Positions 27,011-34,936 of a stretch of DNA of 64,000 bases are shown here, piece by piece. The notes beneath the pieces were generated by a model, which saw only the letters and a list, made by a program, of their open reading frames with translations, had not been told where the DNA came from and ran no database searches. The DNA lies in assembly GCA_910589145.1 (NCBI GenBank), contig CAJUSD010000006.1:52439-116438 (forward strand). Reading direction: 5' to 3'. The position numbers were made by a program, and so were the translations under genes. The DNA comes from an uncultured Oscillospiraceae bacterium (GTDB lineage: Bacteria > Bacillota > Clostridia > Oscillospirales > Ruminococcaceae). The first letter of the stretch is position 1; every line of letters starts with the position of its first letter.

Positions 27011-29973
27011 AGCCTTTAACCTTAACTATGACTGCTTTCGGCCCCTATGCAAAAACACATACCATTGATTTTACCAGTTTGAATGCTGACGGGATTTTTC
27101 TCATCACCGGCCCTACCGGAGCAGGAAAAAGCTCTATCTTTGACGCAATCTCCTTTGCGCTTTACGGTGCTGCTGGCAGTGACCTCCGGGAAAATACCGG
27201 GCTGCGCAGTCAGTACTCTGCCCCGGACGCAGTTTGTGAGGTGGAATACAGCTTTTCGCTCCATGGAAAAACCTATCAGGTAATACGCAGCCCCAAGCAA
27301 ACGCGGAAGGGCAGGCAGGGAAAAAACGTTACCATTACGCCAAAGGCAAAGCTGACCCTCCCGGATGGTACTGTTATTTCAGGTGTAGATGACGTAAACA
27401 ATACGCTGGAAAAACTCCTTGGGCTGGACAGGCTGCGATTTAAGCAAACCGTTATGCTGGCGCAAGGGGAATTCCGCAGGCTTTTAGATGCAAAGAGCAG
27501 TGAAAAACAGGAAATATTCCGGCATTTGTTTGCCACTGAACGCTACAACCTCATAACCCGCCAGTTAGAGCAACAGGCTAAACTCCTGGAGCAGAAATCT
27601 AAAAGTTTGACAGAGAAACTAGAGCAGCTTTCCCGTTCCGCTGAACTGCCCAACTGTCAGGAAGGCGTTTCCATTGCAAAACAGCTTCAAATGCAGAACC
27701 AATCTGACATTTCCGCTCTTGCTTCCCTGGAAAAGCAGGCGAAGGAACTTCGTGCCCAGCGGGATAAAATCCGCCCGGAGGACGGAGAGGCTTTAAACCG
27801 CCAGTTGGACAGTTTAGATGCAGAGCGGAAAGCGTTGGAGTCCCTCCTCAGCCGCGAGGAAGAAATGAAAGCCGCTGCTCAGGAAATCGCCCGTTACCGG
27901 GCTACGGCTGATTTGCGGGCGGCTGGGGATGCTCTGAAACAGGGAGAAGCAGCGCTTTTCCAAGCCGGAAAACAACTGGAACAGGCTGAAATGGAACGGG
28001 ATTCTGCAAAACAGAATTTATCTGGTTATCTGCCCAAGCTGGAACAAATCCCTTCCCAACAAGCAGAGCTGGAACGGCTGAACCTTTCTGTTGCAGAAGC
28101 CGAAACCCTGCTTATGTCTGCCCTTCAGCGGGAAGAACAGGAAAAGGCGCTTGCCAATACTGCTGCCAGCCTGCAAAAAATTTCCCGCCAAGTGCAGGTT
28201 TTATCCCTTCTGATGCAAAGGGCTGAACATTTACAGCACGAAACAGATTTAGGCGGGGCTTTACAGCTTTGGGGACAGGTAAGCGCACAACAAAAAGAAG
28301 TTCAAATTTTGGCAGCCCGTTATTGGGAGCAAAGAAAAAAGTTTTTGGCTGCCCAAAGCGCCTTTTTAAACGGGCAGGCTGCTTTATTGGCGGGGAATCT
28401 GACGGAAGGTTCTGAATGTCCAGTATGCGGTTCTCTGCATCATCCGAAGCCTGCAAAGAATTCCGGGGAAGTTCCCACCCAGAAACAGGTTGATTCCCTT
28501 CAAAAAAAGATGAATGATATCCAGGAAGAAGGCTCTGACAAAGCGCAGGTATTAACCGCCCTGCTGTCTGATTTCTACAACTGCTATAAAGCTTCTCTTC
28601 TTTTAAAATCCCCGGTGGAACGAAAACATTTAACAGAAGAATTCCTTTCCCATATGTCTGTGGATATTCAGGAAAAGCAATTAAACGCCCGCTGTGCCAT
28701 TGAGCCTTTAGAGGCGCAGATCCGCAGTTTAGGGGCAGAAAAAGTCCTTTCCAATGCACAGTATTCCAACTTAGAAACTGCCGAGAAACAACTGCGAAAA
28801 TATACGGCTCAAAAAGAACAGCTTTCCCAGATGCAGGCAGAACAGGCCGAACAGCTCAACCGCCAGACAGAGGGTTTTCAGGGAAAACCTGTCCCTTCCT
28901 GGCAGATTCAGGACAATCTGAATCAAATGCGCAAACGCATCCAGGTGCTTTTTAAACAGATTCAGGAAATCCAGGTACACCACGCAAAACTTTTACAGCA
29001 GGTTCAGGCGGCGGAAAAAATTGCTGAAAATTCTATGGAACGATATCATTTGAGTCAGCAGCAGGCAGAAGTGCTTGGGAAAACTTTCCTGGAACTTTTG
29101 GAAAAACATGGATACCCAAACAGGGAAACTTTTCAAAATGAATCCTCCCGCCTGATTCCAGGCAGAATGGAAAAACTCATTCAATCTTTCGAGCAGTATC
29201 AAAAAAGCCTGAATTCCGCTTCAGGCAGGGTGGAAGCCTTAGAAACCCAGCTAAAAGGCAAAAAGCGGGTTGATACTGCCGCACTGTGGTCTGCCGCTAT
29301 TGAGCTGGATGAAAAACAAAAACATCTGGAAGATTTACGGGCAGAATGTCTTTCACGGCAAAAACTAAATACCGGACTTTTGGAACAGATTACTGCTGCT
29401 GAAGCCGAACACAAAAAAATTCAGGGAGATTATTGGGATTTGGGTGAGATTTCACGCATTACCAGCGGGAACAACGCCCAGAAACTTTCCTTTGAACGGT
29501 TTGTACTTGCTTCCTATTTTGAAAATGTTATCCATATGGCGAATTTGCGGCTTTCCGGTATGACTGAGGGAAGGTTTTCCCTTTTACGCTCTGAAGATTT
29601 AGAAAAACACGGCAGGGCTTCGGGTTTGGATTTAATGGTATTTGACTCCCATACTGGACGGGAACGGCATGTCAGCACCCTTTCCGGCGGGGAATCCTTT
29701 CAGGCTGCTTTGGCGTTGGCGCTGGGACTGGCTGATGTTGCCGGAATGTTTGCCGGGGGCGTTTCTATGGATGCTATTTTTATTGATGAGGGCTTCGGCG
29801 CATTGGATCCTGCTACTTTGGAACGTGCTGTTTCGGTGTTAGCTGCGCTGTCAGGAGATGGAAACGGACGGACTGTTGGAGTGATTTCCCATGTGGAGAG
29901 TTTAAAAGAACGTATTCGGAGAAAAATTATTGTTATACCGGGAATGGAAGGCAGTACAATTTCAGTAGAATGA
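27007..29973 (+). CDS. sbcC: SbcCD nuclease, SbcC (Rad50-type) ATPase subunit
   Basis: The 988-residue SMC-like protein has Walker A GPTGAGKSS (about residues 35-43), long coiled coils, a zinc hook CPVCG (about 471), the ABC signature TLSGGESFQAALALALGL and Walker B AIFIDEGFGALD (about 925). It is full length for the family. It starts with TTG overlapping the sbcD stop by four bases. The stop is followed within 20 bases by repeat E1. Confidence 0.96.
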   Translation: MKPLTLTMTAFGPYAKTHTIDFTSLNADGIFLITGPTGAGKSSIFDAISFALYGAAGSDLRENTGLRSQYSAPDAVCEVEYSFSLHGKTYQVIRSPKQTRKGRQGKNVTITPKAKLTLPDGTVISGVDDVNNTLEKLLGLDRLRFKQTVMLAQGEFRRLLDAKSSEKQEIFRHLFATERYNLITRQLEQQAKLLEQKSKSLTEKLEQLSRSAELPNCQEGVSIAKQLQMQNQSDISALASLEKQAKELRAQRDKIRPEDGEALNRQLDSLDAERKALESLLSREEEMKAAAQEIARYRATADLRAAGDALKQGEAALFQAGKQLEQAEMERDSAKQNLSGYLPKLEQIPSQQAELERLNLSVAEAETLLMSALQREEQEKALANTAASLQKISRQVQVLSLLMQRAEHLQHETDLGGALQLWGQVSAQQKEVQILAARYWEQRKKFLAAQSAFLNGQAALLAGNLTEGSECPVCGSLHHPKPAKNSGEVPTQKQVDSLQKKMNDIQEEGSDKAQVLTALLSDFYNCYKASLLLKSPVERKHLTEEFLSHMSVDIQEKQLNARCAIEPLEAQIRSLGAEKVLSNAQYSNLETAEKQLRKYTAQKEQLSQMQAEQAEQLNRQTEGFQGKPVPSWQIQDNLNQMRKRIQVLFKQIQEIQVHHAKLLQQVQAAEKIAENSMERYHLSQQQAEVLGKTFLELLEKHGYPNRETFQNESSRLIPGRMEKLIQSFEQYQKSLNSASGRVEALETQLKGKKRVDTAALWSAAIELDEKQKHLEDLRAECLSRQKLNTGLLEQITAAEAEHKKIQGDYWDLGEISRITSGNNAQKLSFERFVLASYFENVIHMANLRLSGMTEGRFSLLRSEDLEKHGRASGLDLMVFDSHTGRERHVSTLSGGESFQAALALALGLADVAGMFAGGVSMDAIFIDEGFGALDPATLERAVSVLAALSGDGNGRTVGVISHVESLKERIRRKIIVIPGMEGSTISVE

Positions 29974-29991
29974 TAGAGGGATACCTTTGCC

Positions 29992-30080
29992 TGACAAGGG
30001 AAAACACGGTTTTGGGGCCGGCAAAGGAGAACGCCGTCAAAACTGCTTTTGGGCGTGTTGGCTCTTGCCAAGCAAAGGTA
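29992..30080. repeat. Dispersed repeat family E, copy 1 (short)
   Basis: The 89-bp element has perfect ends TACCTTTGC and GCAAAGGTA. It shares GGAAAACACGGTTTT, GCCGGCAAAGGAGAAC and AACTGCTTTTGGGCGTGTTGGCTCTTG with 53919-54149, but lacks about 142 internal bases of that copy. It looks like an internally deleted MITE. Confidence 0.75.
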
Positions 30081-30423
30081 GTGAGCTAACACGGAAATCA
30101 ATTTTATGGAGATTTTGAGGTTGTTATTGACAAACACCCCACCGGGGTGTTTGTCAGGGAAGGCGGAGAAAAAGGGAAGGTTCTTCTTTCTTTTTCTATC
30201 GCAAAAAAGAAAGAAGGAAAGAAAAAAGCTCTTTGCAAAAGGAGTTTCGCGTCTGCGGACGCGACCGGGGACTCTGTCCCCTGAACCCCTGCCACTTTCG
30301 AGAAAGCGGCCAAAGCTTTTCATACGGGTTTGGTTTGTGCTTACTGTTGCTTTATGCTCGCGCCGAAGGTTTTTTCTTCTTTTTTGCAATGTTTCTGAAA
30401 ATTGATTTCCGTGGTGAGCTAAC
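30081..30423. repeat. Dispersed repeat family B, copy 2, with 10-bp flanking direct repeat
   Basis: The element proper is 30091-30413, with ends ACGGAAATCAATTTT and AAAATTGATTTCCGTG. Identical flanks GTGAGCTAAC lie at 30081-30090 and 30414-30423, a typical target-site duplication. The inside holds a perfect 13-bp hairpin (30128-30156), a CTTCTTTCTTTTT/AAAAAGAAAGAAG pairing, the TTTCGCGTCTGCGGACGCGA palindrome and GGGGACTCTGTCCCC. It encodes no protein. Confidence 0.85.
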
Positions 30424-30514
30424 CGGTTATCTCCATATGCAATACGCTTGCCAATTATAAGGGGAAGTATGCCAAGGTGAAAAACCTTAAATTTCACGAT
30501 TTTGGAGGACAATT

Positions 30515-31174
30515 ATGACAGATTTTACCCAATTAAGCTGTGAATTATTTGTAGATATCCTTTCCACAAAAAAACCGGTTCCGGGAGGCGGCGGGGCTTC
30601 TGCACTAGCAGGAGCATTGGGAACAGCCCTTGGAAATATGGTAGGCGATTTAACGCTTGGGAAAAAGAAATACGCCGCTGTACAGGAAGATATTCAGGAA
30701 TTGATGAAACAGGCTTCACAGCTTCAAAAGCGCCTTTTGTCCCTGGTCAACGCTGATGCAGAAGCTTTTGCTCCCCTGGCAGCTGCCTATGGACTTCCCA
30801 CAGACACAGAGGGAGAACGAACTGCAAAAGCAGAGGTTATGGAAAAATGCCTCAAAAACGCTTCCGCTGTACCGTTGGAAATGATGGAATGCTGCTGTAA
30901 GGCAATCCTTCTTCATCGTGATTTTGCGGAAAAGGGTTCAGTGATTGCGGTTAGTGATGCAGGCGTAGGGGTTTCGCTGTGCCGGGCGGCACTGGTTGGA
31001 GCCAGTTTAAATGTACGCATTAACACCCGTACTATGGCGGATCGGGAATATGCCGAACAGCTCAATCAAAAAATTGACGGAATGTTAGAGGAATATCTGC
31101 CCATAGCAGACGAAGTTTGCCGCAAGGTAACAGAACGGGTTTCCAAACCTCCAAAAAGCACAAAGAAAGGATAG
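30515..31174 (+). CDS. fchA: Methenyltetrahydrofolate cyclohydrolase/cyclodeaminase family protein
   Basis: The 219-residue helical protein begins with the family motif PVPGGGGASALAGALGTALGNMV and matches FchA and the C-terminal domain of FtcD across its length. FchA interconverts 5,10-methenyl- and 10-formyl-tetrahydrofolate; FtcD-type members also release ammonia from formimino-THF. No histidine-degradation genes are present and folD follows seven bases later, so the cyclohydrolase role is more likely. GGAGG lies upstream of the ATG. Confidence 0.88.
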   Translation: MTDFTQLSCELFVDILSTKKPVPGGGGASALAGALGTALGNMVGDLTLGKKKYAAVQEDIQELMKQASQLQKRLLSLVNADAEAFAPLAAAYGLPTDTEGERTAKAEVMEKCLKNASAVPLEMMECCCKAILLHRDFAEKGSVIAVSDAGVGVSLCRAALVGASLNVRINTRTMADREYAEQLNQKIDGMLEEYLPIADEVCRKVTERVSKPPKSTKKG

Positions 31175-31181
31175 TTATAAA

Positions 31182-32030
31182 ATGGCAAAACTATTAAAGG
31201 CAATTCCTGCGGTAAAAGGAATGATGGCAGAATTAAAAAGCCGATCTGAAATATTGGCACAGCGCGGCATTACGCCAACCCTGGGAATATTGCGGGTAGG
31301 AGAAAGGGAAGACGACCTTTCCTATGAAAGAGGGGCAGTCAAACGCTGTGAACAGGCTGGAGTTCAGGTGCGAAAAACTGTTCTGCCACAGGATGTAAAA
31401 CAGGAAACCGTCCTGAGGGAAATCGAAAACTTCAATCGTAATAAAGAAATTCATGGAATTTTGATATTCCGTCCCCTGCCCTCCCAGATAGATGACTCTG
31501 CTGTCTGTAAGGCATTGTCACCGGAAAAGGATGTGGACGGGATTACCGCCCAGTCTATGGCGGGGATTTTTTCCGGGACTCATGTCGGGTTTCCCCCGTG
31601 TACCCCTGAAGGATGCCTGGAATTGCTGCGCCATTATGATATACCCTTACAAGGGAAAAACGCGGTGGTGTTAGGCAGGAGCCTAGTGGTTGGAAAGCCC
31701 CTGTCAATGCTCCTGTTGGAAGAAAACGCAACTGTTACAATCTGCCATTCCAGAACAGAAGGGCTTGCGGAAGTATGCCGGAAGGCGGATATTCTGATCG
31801 CTGCTGTGGGAAAACGGGAAATGGTGACAAAGGAATTTTTAAGCCCGGGGCAGGTTGTGGTTGACGTGGGAATCCATGTAAAAGAAGATGGCTCTTTGTG
31901 CGGCGATGTAGATTTTGAAGCTGCAAAGGAACTTGCAGAAGCTGTCAGCCCTGTTCCGGGAGGCGCGGGAACTATGACAGCGGCAATTCTGGCGAAACAT
32001 ACGATAGAAGCAGCAGAACGGCTCGGCTGA
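31182..32030 (+). CDS. folD: Methylenetetrahydrofolate dehydrogenase (FolD family), cyclohydrolase residues replaced
   Basis: The 282-residue protein is full length with TPEG, VVLGRSLVVGKPLSMLL and CHSRT motifs and the conserved D119 (KDVDG). The active-site Tyr is kept (Y48), but the catalytic Lys of Y-x-x-x-K is Ala52. The Gln of the usual VQLPLP motif is Phe96 (HGILIFRPLP). In characterised FolD enzymes these Lys and Gln residues are needed for the cyclohydrolase step, while the dehydrogenase can survive their loss. The upstream fchA product could supply that step. It overlaps nothing and is followed by the Nudix gene. Confidence 0.9.
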   Translation: MAKLLKAIPAVKGMMAELKSRSEILAQRGITPTLGILRVGEREDDLSYERGAVKRCEQAGVQVRKTVLPQDVKQETVLREIENFNRNKEIHGILIFRPLPSQIDDSAVCKALSPEKDVDGITAQSMAGIFSGTHVGFPPCTPEGCLELLRHYDIPLQGKNAVVLGRSLVVGKPLSMLLLEENATVTICHSRTEGLAEVCRKADILIAAVGKREMVTKEFLSPGQVVVDVGIHVKEDGSLCGDVDFEAAKELAEAVSPVPGGAGTMTAAILAKHTIEAAERLG

Positions 32031-32050
32031 TAGAAAAGGAGTTGGCACAT

Positions 32051-32677
32051 ATGGGACAGGAACTTTTAGACTATTACGATCAAAAGGGAAACCTCCTTGG
32101 AACAGCACCCCGAAAAGAAGTCCATGAAAAGGGACTGCTGCATCATGTAGTTCATTTTTGGATGATTGCGCCTGGAGAATCCCAATGGAATATTTCAGGG
32201 CTTGGAGTATGGTGTCAGAAACGTTCCCCGAACAAGGCGGATTTTCCCAATATGTATGATATCCTTGCCATGGGTGGGCATATTGATGCAGGCGAATCCC
32301 CGGATGATGCAGTCTTTCGGGAAATTCGGGAGGAACTAGGGCTGGATTTTGAACCTTCCCAGGTGGTCTGCCTGGAATCCCGCCATACTAAGGATTGGAT
32401 TTTACCGGGGTTTATTGACCGGGAAACTGCCTGGATATATATTGCAAAGCTGTCCAAAACTCCCGCTTTTGCCTGTGGGGAGGAAGTTTCACAAATGGTT
32501 TGGGTTCCATTGGGAGAGATTGCTGCAAAAGAACTCCATAATGCTCAGGAAGTAAAATGCTATCCTTTAGGAGCGGATAAGGAAATGACAACCATGTCCT
32601 CCGAATGGCTTCCGTCTGATAGGGAATTCCAGGAGGTTGTTTTGCCATGGCTGAATTCTTTGGGAATTTTCCTTTAA
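32051..32677 (+). CDS. Nudix hydrolase
   Basis: The 209-residue protein has a complete Nudix box G-x5-E-x7-R-E-U-x-E-E-x-G-U starting at GGHIDAGES and ending REIREELGL. The N-terminal LLDYYDQKGNLLGTAPRKEVH resembles the isopentenyl-diphosphate isomerase-like/YfcD group, so a nucleoside or prenyl diphosphate substrate is possible. I chose the ATG at 32051 because AAAAGGAG lies nine bases upstream. It sits 20 bases after folD in the same operon. Confidence 0.9.
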   Translation: MGQELLDYYDQKGNLLGTAPRKEVHEKGLLHHVVHFWMIAPGESQWNISGLGVWCQKRSPNKADFPNMYDILAMGGHIDAGESPDDAVFREIREELGLDFEPSQVVCLESRHTKDWILPGFIDRETAWIYIAKLSKTPAFACGEEVSQMVWVPLGEIAAKELHNAQEVKCYPLGADKEMTTMSSEWLPSDREFQEVVLPWLNSLGIFL

Positions 32678-32694
32678 GGTGAAAGGAGACTGGA

Positions 32695-33321
32695 ATGAAG
32701 ATTTATTTTATCCGGCATGGGGAAACGGACTGGAACCTTCAGAAAAGGCTTCAAGGGCAGGAGGACATTCCCATGAACGCCGCCGGGCAGGAACAGGCTG
32801 CCCAATGTGCCAAGTATCTTTCGGCCTACTGGAAAGCTGCTGGATTGTCGAAGCCTATTATTGTCACCAGCCCTTTGTCGCGTGCCAGGGATACAGCCGC
32901 CCAGATTGCTAAGGCGCTTGATATTCCTGAAACGGAAATGATTCAGGACAATGCCCTTATGGAACGCGACTATGGAAGGTACTCTGGCATGACCTACGAG
33001 GAACGCGCTGAACTTGAGAAGAGCCATGCCGATACGCCTGAAATAGAAAGCCGGGAACATACAGCCCAGCGGGTTTGGCATGCTGTCGATGTTTATAGGG
33101 AAAAATGCCGTCTTTCTGGCAGGGAGAATTTAATTCTGGTGACACATGGGGGATGTATCCGCTCTGCATTACGGGCGATTGCTGAAGCAGAAATTGATTG
33201 GGATGTCCTGTTGTTAAATGCGGGGATTACCATTTTAGAGGATTTGGAAGGTCGTTTTCAGTTGGTGGAACATAATCAGTCGGCAGAAACTTTATTGAAT
33301 TCTGTTGTGACACATATTTAA
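32695..33321 (+). CDS. Histidine phosphatase family protein
   Basis: The 208-residue protein has the phosphoglycerate-mutase-like signature: catalytic RHGETDWN, TSPLSRARDTA, the general acid in MERDYGRYSG, and LVTHGGCIRS with the second His. Family members include CobC/RibB-type phosphatases and broad-specificity enzymes; the substrate is not readable. It starts 17 bases after the Nudix gene and is the last gene of the fchA operon. GAAAGGAG lies upstream. Confidence 0.9.
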   Translation: MKIYFIRHGETDWNLQKRLQGQEDIPMNAAGQEQAAQCAKYLSAYWKAAGLSKPIIVTSPLSRARDTAAQIAKALDIPETEMIQDNALMERDYGRYSGMTYEERAELEKSHADTPEIESREHTAQRVWHAVDVYREKCRLSGRENLILVTHGGCIRSALRAIAEAEIDWDVLLLNAGITILEDLEGRFQLVEHNQSAETLLNSVVTHI

Positions 33322-33378
33322 CGTGAATAAGGCAAATTTGCGGGAAAAACCTCAGACGAGTACAAGCTAAAGCGGATA

Positions 33379-33449
33379 AAAAAGGTTTGAAGGTCCAGGG
33401 AACTTTCCTAAAAAGTTCCCTGGTCGCGTCCGCAGACGCGAAATACCCC
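33379..33449. repeat. Left 71-bp arm of a perfect long inverted repeat (C module)
   Basis: Bases 33379-33449 are the exact reverse complement of 34866-34936. The arm contains its own 12-bp hairpin (CCAGGGAACTTT/AAAGTTCCCTGG) and the GCGTCCGCAGACGC palindrome. The two arms enclose the DUF6809 and RHH genes. Diverged versions of the module occur at 13659 and 42765. Confidence 0.95.
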
Positions 33450-33506
33450 CGCACAAACAAAAAGAGGAGTAAAGCGTCCCTAAAAAGGGAAAAGAAAAAG
33501 ATGTCG

Positions 33507-33597
33507 AAAAAAGCCCGTTTGCATAAGCAAACAGCCTTAGTGGGAGCACCAAGTAAAGTTTTAATAAAACCTCACAAGGGACAAAAAAGGGCTTTTT
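33507..33597 (+). terminator. Long hairpin resembling a terminator
   Basis: AAAAAAGCCC and GGGCTTTTT pair at the base; a second hairpin GTTTGC/GCAAAC lies inside. It may end the fchA operon transcript; it lies inside the inverted-repeat cassette. Confidence 0.5.
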
Positions 33598-33688
33598 AAC
33601 CCAGCGAATTCTACATTCGCGGACGGGAGCGCCCAGTTCAGAAGAAGCGGAAAAGTTAGGCTTCCGGTTTTGGTATAACCGTGTTAAA

Positions 33689-33976
33689 TTATTTATCATC
33701 ATTTGAGTGGGGATCGTAACAGGTTTCCAGCATGATGTTAGCGCCAAGGCGAAAACCGTTGATAAAAATTTGAAGCATTTCGTAGGCAAAGGTCTTGTCC
33801 TGTATTTCCAAAAGCCTCTCCAGTTTTTTATCAAGAGGGCTTTCGATTTGCTCAAAGATTTCCTTGCGGCATTTGCTCAGTTCGTTTAACAAGGTGTCAT
33901 ATTCTTTCATTTTGGGCCGACTTTGTTCGGCTGGATTAATCTTTCCATCGTATAGAGCCTGAATGGTTTTATACAT
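33689..33976 (-). CDS. DUF6809-type small protein of unknown function
   Basis: The 95-residue helical protein begins MYKTIQALYDGKINPAEQS, a start I recognise from small Firmicutes proteins annotated DUF6809. It ends in FINGFRLGANIMLET. No enzymatic motif is present. The ATG has GAGGTGA upstream. It is divergently transcribed from two RHH regulators across an AT-rich promoter region, inside the 71-bp inverted-repeat cassette, so it may be controlled by them (inference). Confidence 0.75.
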   Translation of the reverse strand: MYKTIQALYDGKINPAEQSRPKMKEYDTLLNELSKCRKEIFEQIESPLDKKLERLLEIQDKTFAYEMLQIFINGFRLGANIMLETCYDPHSNDDK

Positions 33977-34100
33977 GACTTCACCTCTTCTAATATATTT
34001 ATTTGATATAAAATTATATCTATGAATTAATCATATTATCTTGATATATAAATTTCAATATTATAATGATATAATATAAAAAAATGATAGAGGTGTGGTC
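33977..34100. promoter_or_regulatory. AT-rich divergent promoter region in the cassette
   Basis: This region is far more AT-rich than its surroundings. On the plus strand TTGATA (34041-34046) is followed by overlapping TATAAT boxes at 34062 and 34070, with spacers of 15 and 23 bases, so the exact promoter is uncertain. RHH proteins often bind such sites near their own genes. Confidence 0.55.
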
Positions 34101-34310
34101 ATGGGAAATAATTTTGTCGTTAAACCTAAAAGTTCAGATAAAAAAGAGGATACCCATGTTTTTGTGTCAGTAAGAATCGAGAAAGAATTATTAAGCCGCT
34201 ATGATAGATTGGCTGGACAAAGTGGACGTTCCAGAAATGAATTAATATGTATGGCTTTACAATATACGATGGAGAACCTGGAATTCGTTTCTGATGAAAG
34301 CAGGAGATAA
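34101..34310 (+). CDS. Ribbon-helix-helix (CopG-like) regulator, tandem copy 1
   Basis: The 69-residue protein has an RHH fold: beta strand HVFVSVRIEKELL, then helices SRYDRLAGQSG and SRNELICMALQYTMENLEF. AGAGG lies seven bases before the ATG at 34101; an upstream GTG is less likely. Its RHH core is nearly identical to that of the next gene, three bases downstream. Such proteins bind DNA as dimers and often repress themselves, or act as antitoxins. No toxin-like gene is recognised here. Confidence 0.8.
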   Translation: MGNNFVVKPKSSDKKEDTHVFVSVRIEKELLSRYDRLAGQSGRSRNELICMALQYTMENLEFVSDESRR

Positions 34311-34313
34311 ACT

Positions 34314-34526
34314 ATGTCCAACAAATTTATTATAAGTCATAAAAAAGGTGATATATACACAAATGTAACAATAAGGATATTGAAAGAACTGCTGGAAGAA
34401 TTTGATAGGCTTGCAGTCCAGAGTAACCGTTCCAGAAATGAATTAATATGTATGGCTCTACAATATGCGATGGATCATCTGGAATTTATTCCTGACAATG
34501 AAAACCAGAAAAAATTTTTAATCTAA
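34314..34526 (+). CDS. Ribbon-helix-helix (CopG-like) regulator, tandem copy 2
   Basis: The 70-residue paralogue has strand YTNVTIRILKELLEEFDRLA and the SRNELICMALQYAMDHLEF helix. The N-terminal 15 residues differ from copy 1, while the recognition and dimer helices are conserved even at DNA level, indicating a fairly recent tandem duplication. It may form a heterodimer with copy 1. A hairpin terminator follows 53 bases after the stop. Confidence 0.8.
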   Translation: MSNKFIISHKKGDIYTNVTIRILKELLEEFDRLAVQSNRSRNELICMALQYAMDHLEFIPDNENQKKFLI

Positions 34527-34579
34527 AGCAAGTTTTTGATTGAAGTGGAATTTGTGACCTTTCAATTTACATATAAAAA

Positions 34580-34622
34580 GGAGCTGTGAAAAAACACCGT
34601 TTTTCACAGCTCCCAACTTTTT
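34580..34622 (+). terminator. Terminator of the RHH pair
   Basis: A 14-bp stem (34580-34593 with 34600-34613) has a T-run inside its 3' arm, followed by CAACTTTTT. Confidence 0.85.
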
Positions 34623-34724
34623 AAGTGAGTCGATGGTAATGCTTTCTTAATTTTAAGGTTTAGGGTTCATGGGACGCCATCTTAGCAGCCGTTGGCTGTT
34701 CGCTGGCTGCAAGTGATAACCTTT

Positions 34725-34809
34725 AACAAAAAATCCCGCCATATATCCCCCCGGAAGCTGTTCTAAACCATTTGCCCGCTGCTCCCACAAAAGAAAATGG
34801 CGGGATTTT
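34725..34809 (-). terminator. Long-arm hairpin, probable terminator on the minus strand
   Basis: AAAATCCCGCCAT (34730-34742) pairs with ATGGCGGGATTTT (34797-34809) around a 54-base loop. On the minus strand the stem is followed by TTTTTTGTTAAAGG, consistent with ending the germination-gene transcript after it passes the right repeat arm. Confidence 0.55.
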
Positions 34810-34865
34810 CTACACCTTTAAGGAGCTGCCTCTTTCGTTTTGGTTGTGTTATTTATAGGTGAACA

Positions 34866-34936
34866 GGGGTATTTCGCGTCTGCGGACGCGACCAGGGAAC
34901 TTTTTAGGAAAGTTCCCTGGACCTTCAAACCTTTTT
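34866..34936. repeat. Right 71-bp arm of a perfect long inverted repeat (C module)
   Basis: Exact reverse complement of 33379-33449. Its last two bases are part of the stop codon of the minus-strand germination gene. The distance between outer ends of the arms is 1558 bp. Confidence 0.95.

Noticed and set aside
29700..30512. A 270-residue minus-strand ORF spanning the sbcC end and repeats E1 and B2
   Set aside because: It crosses a conserved gene in antisense and two non-coding repeats; the translation is low-complexity and unlike any protein family.
33387..33599. A 70-residue plus-strand ORF over the left repeat arm
   Set aside because: It is translated repeat and hairpin sequence, rich in Lys/Arg, without a ribosome site.
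33379..34936. Cassette considered as a standard insertion sequence
   Set aside because: The 71-bp arms look like terminal inverted repeats, but no transposase or recombinase is encoded between them.
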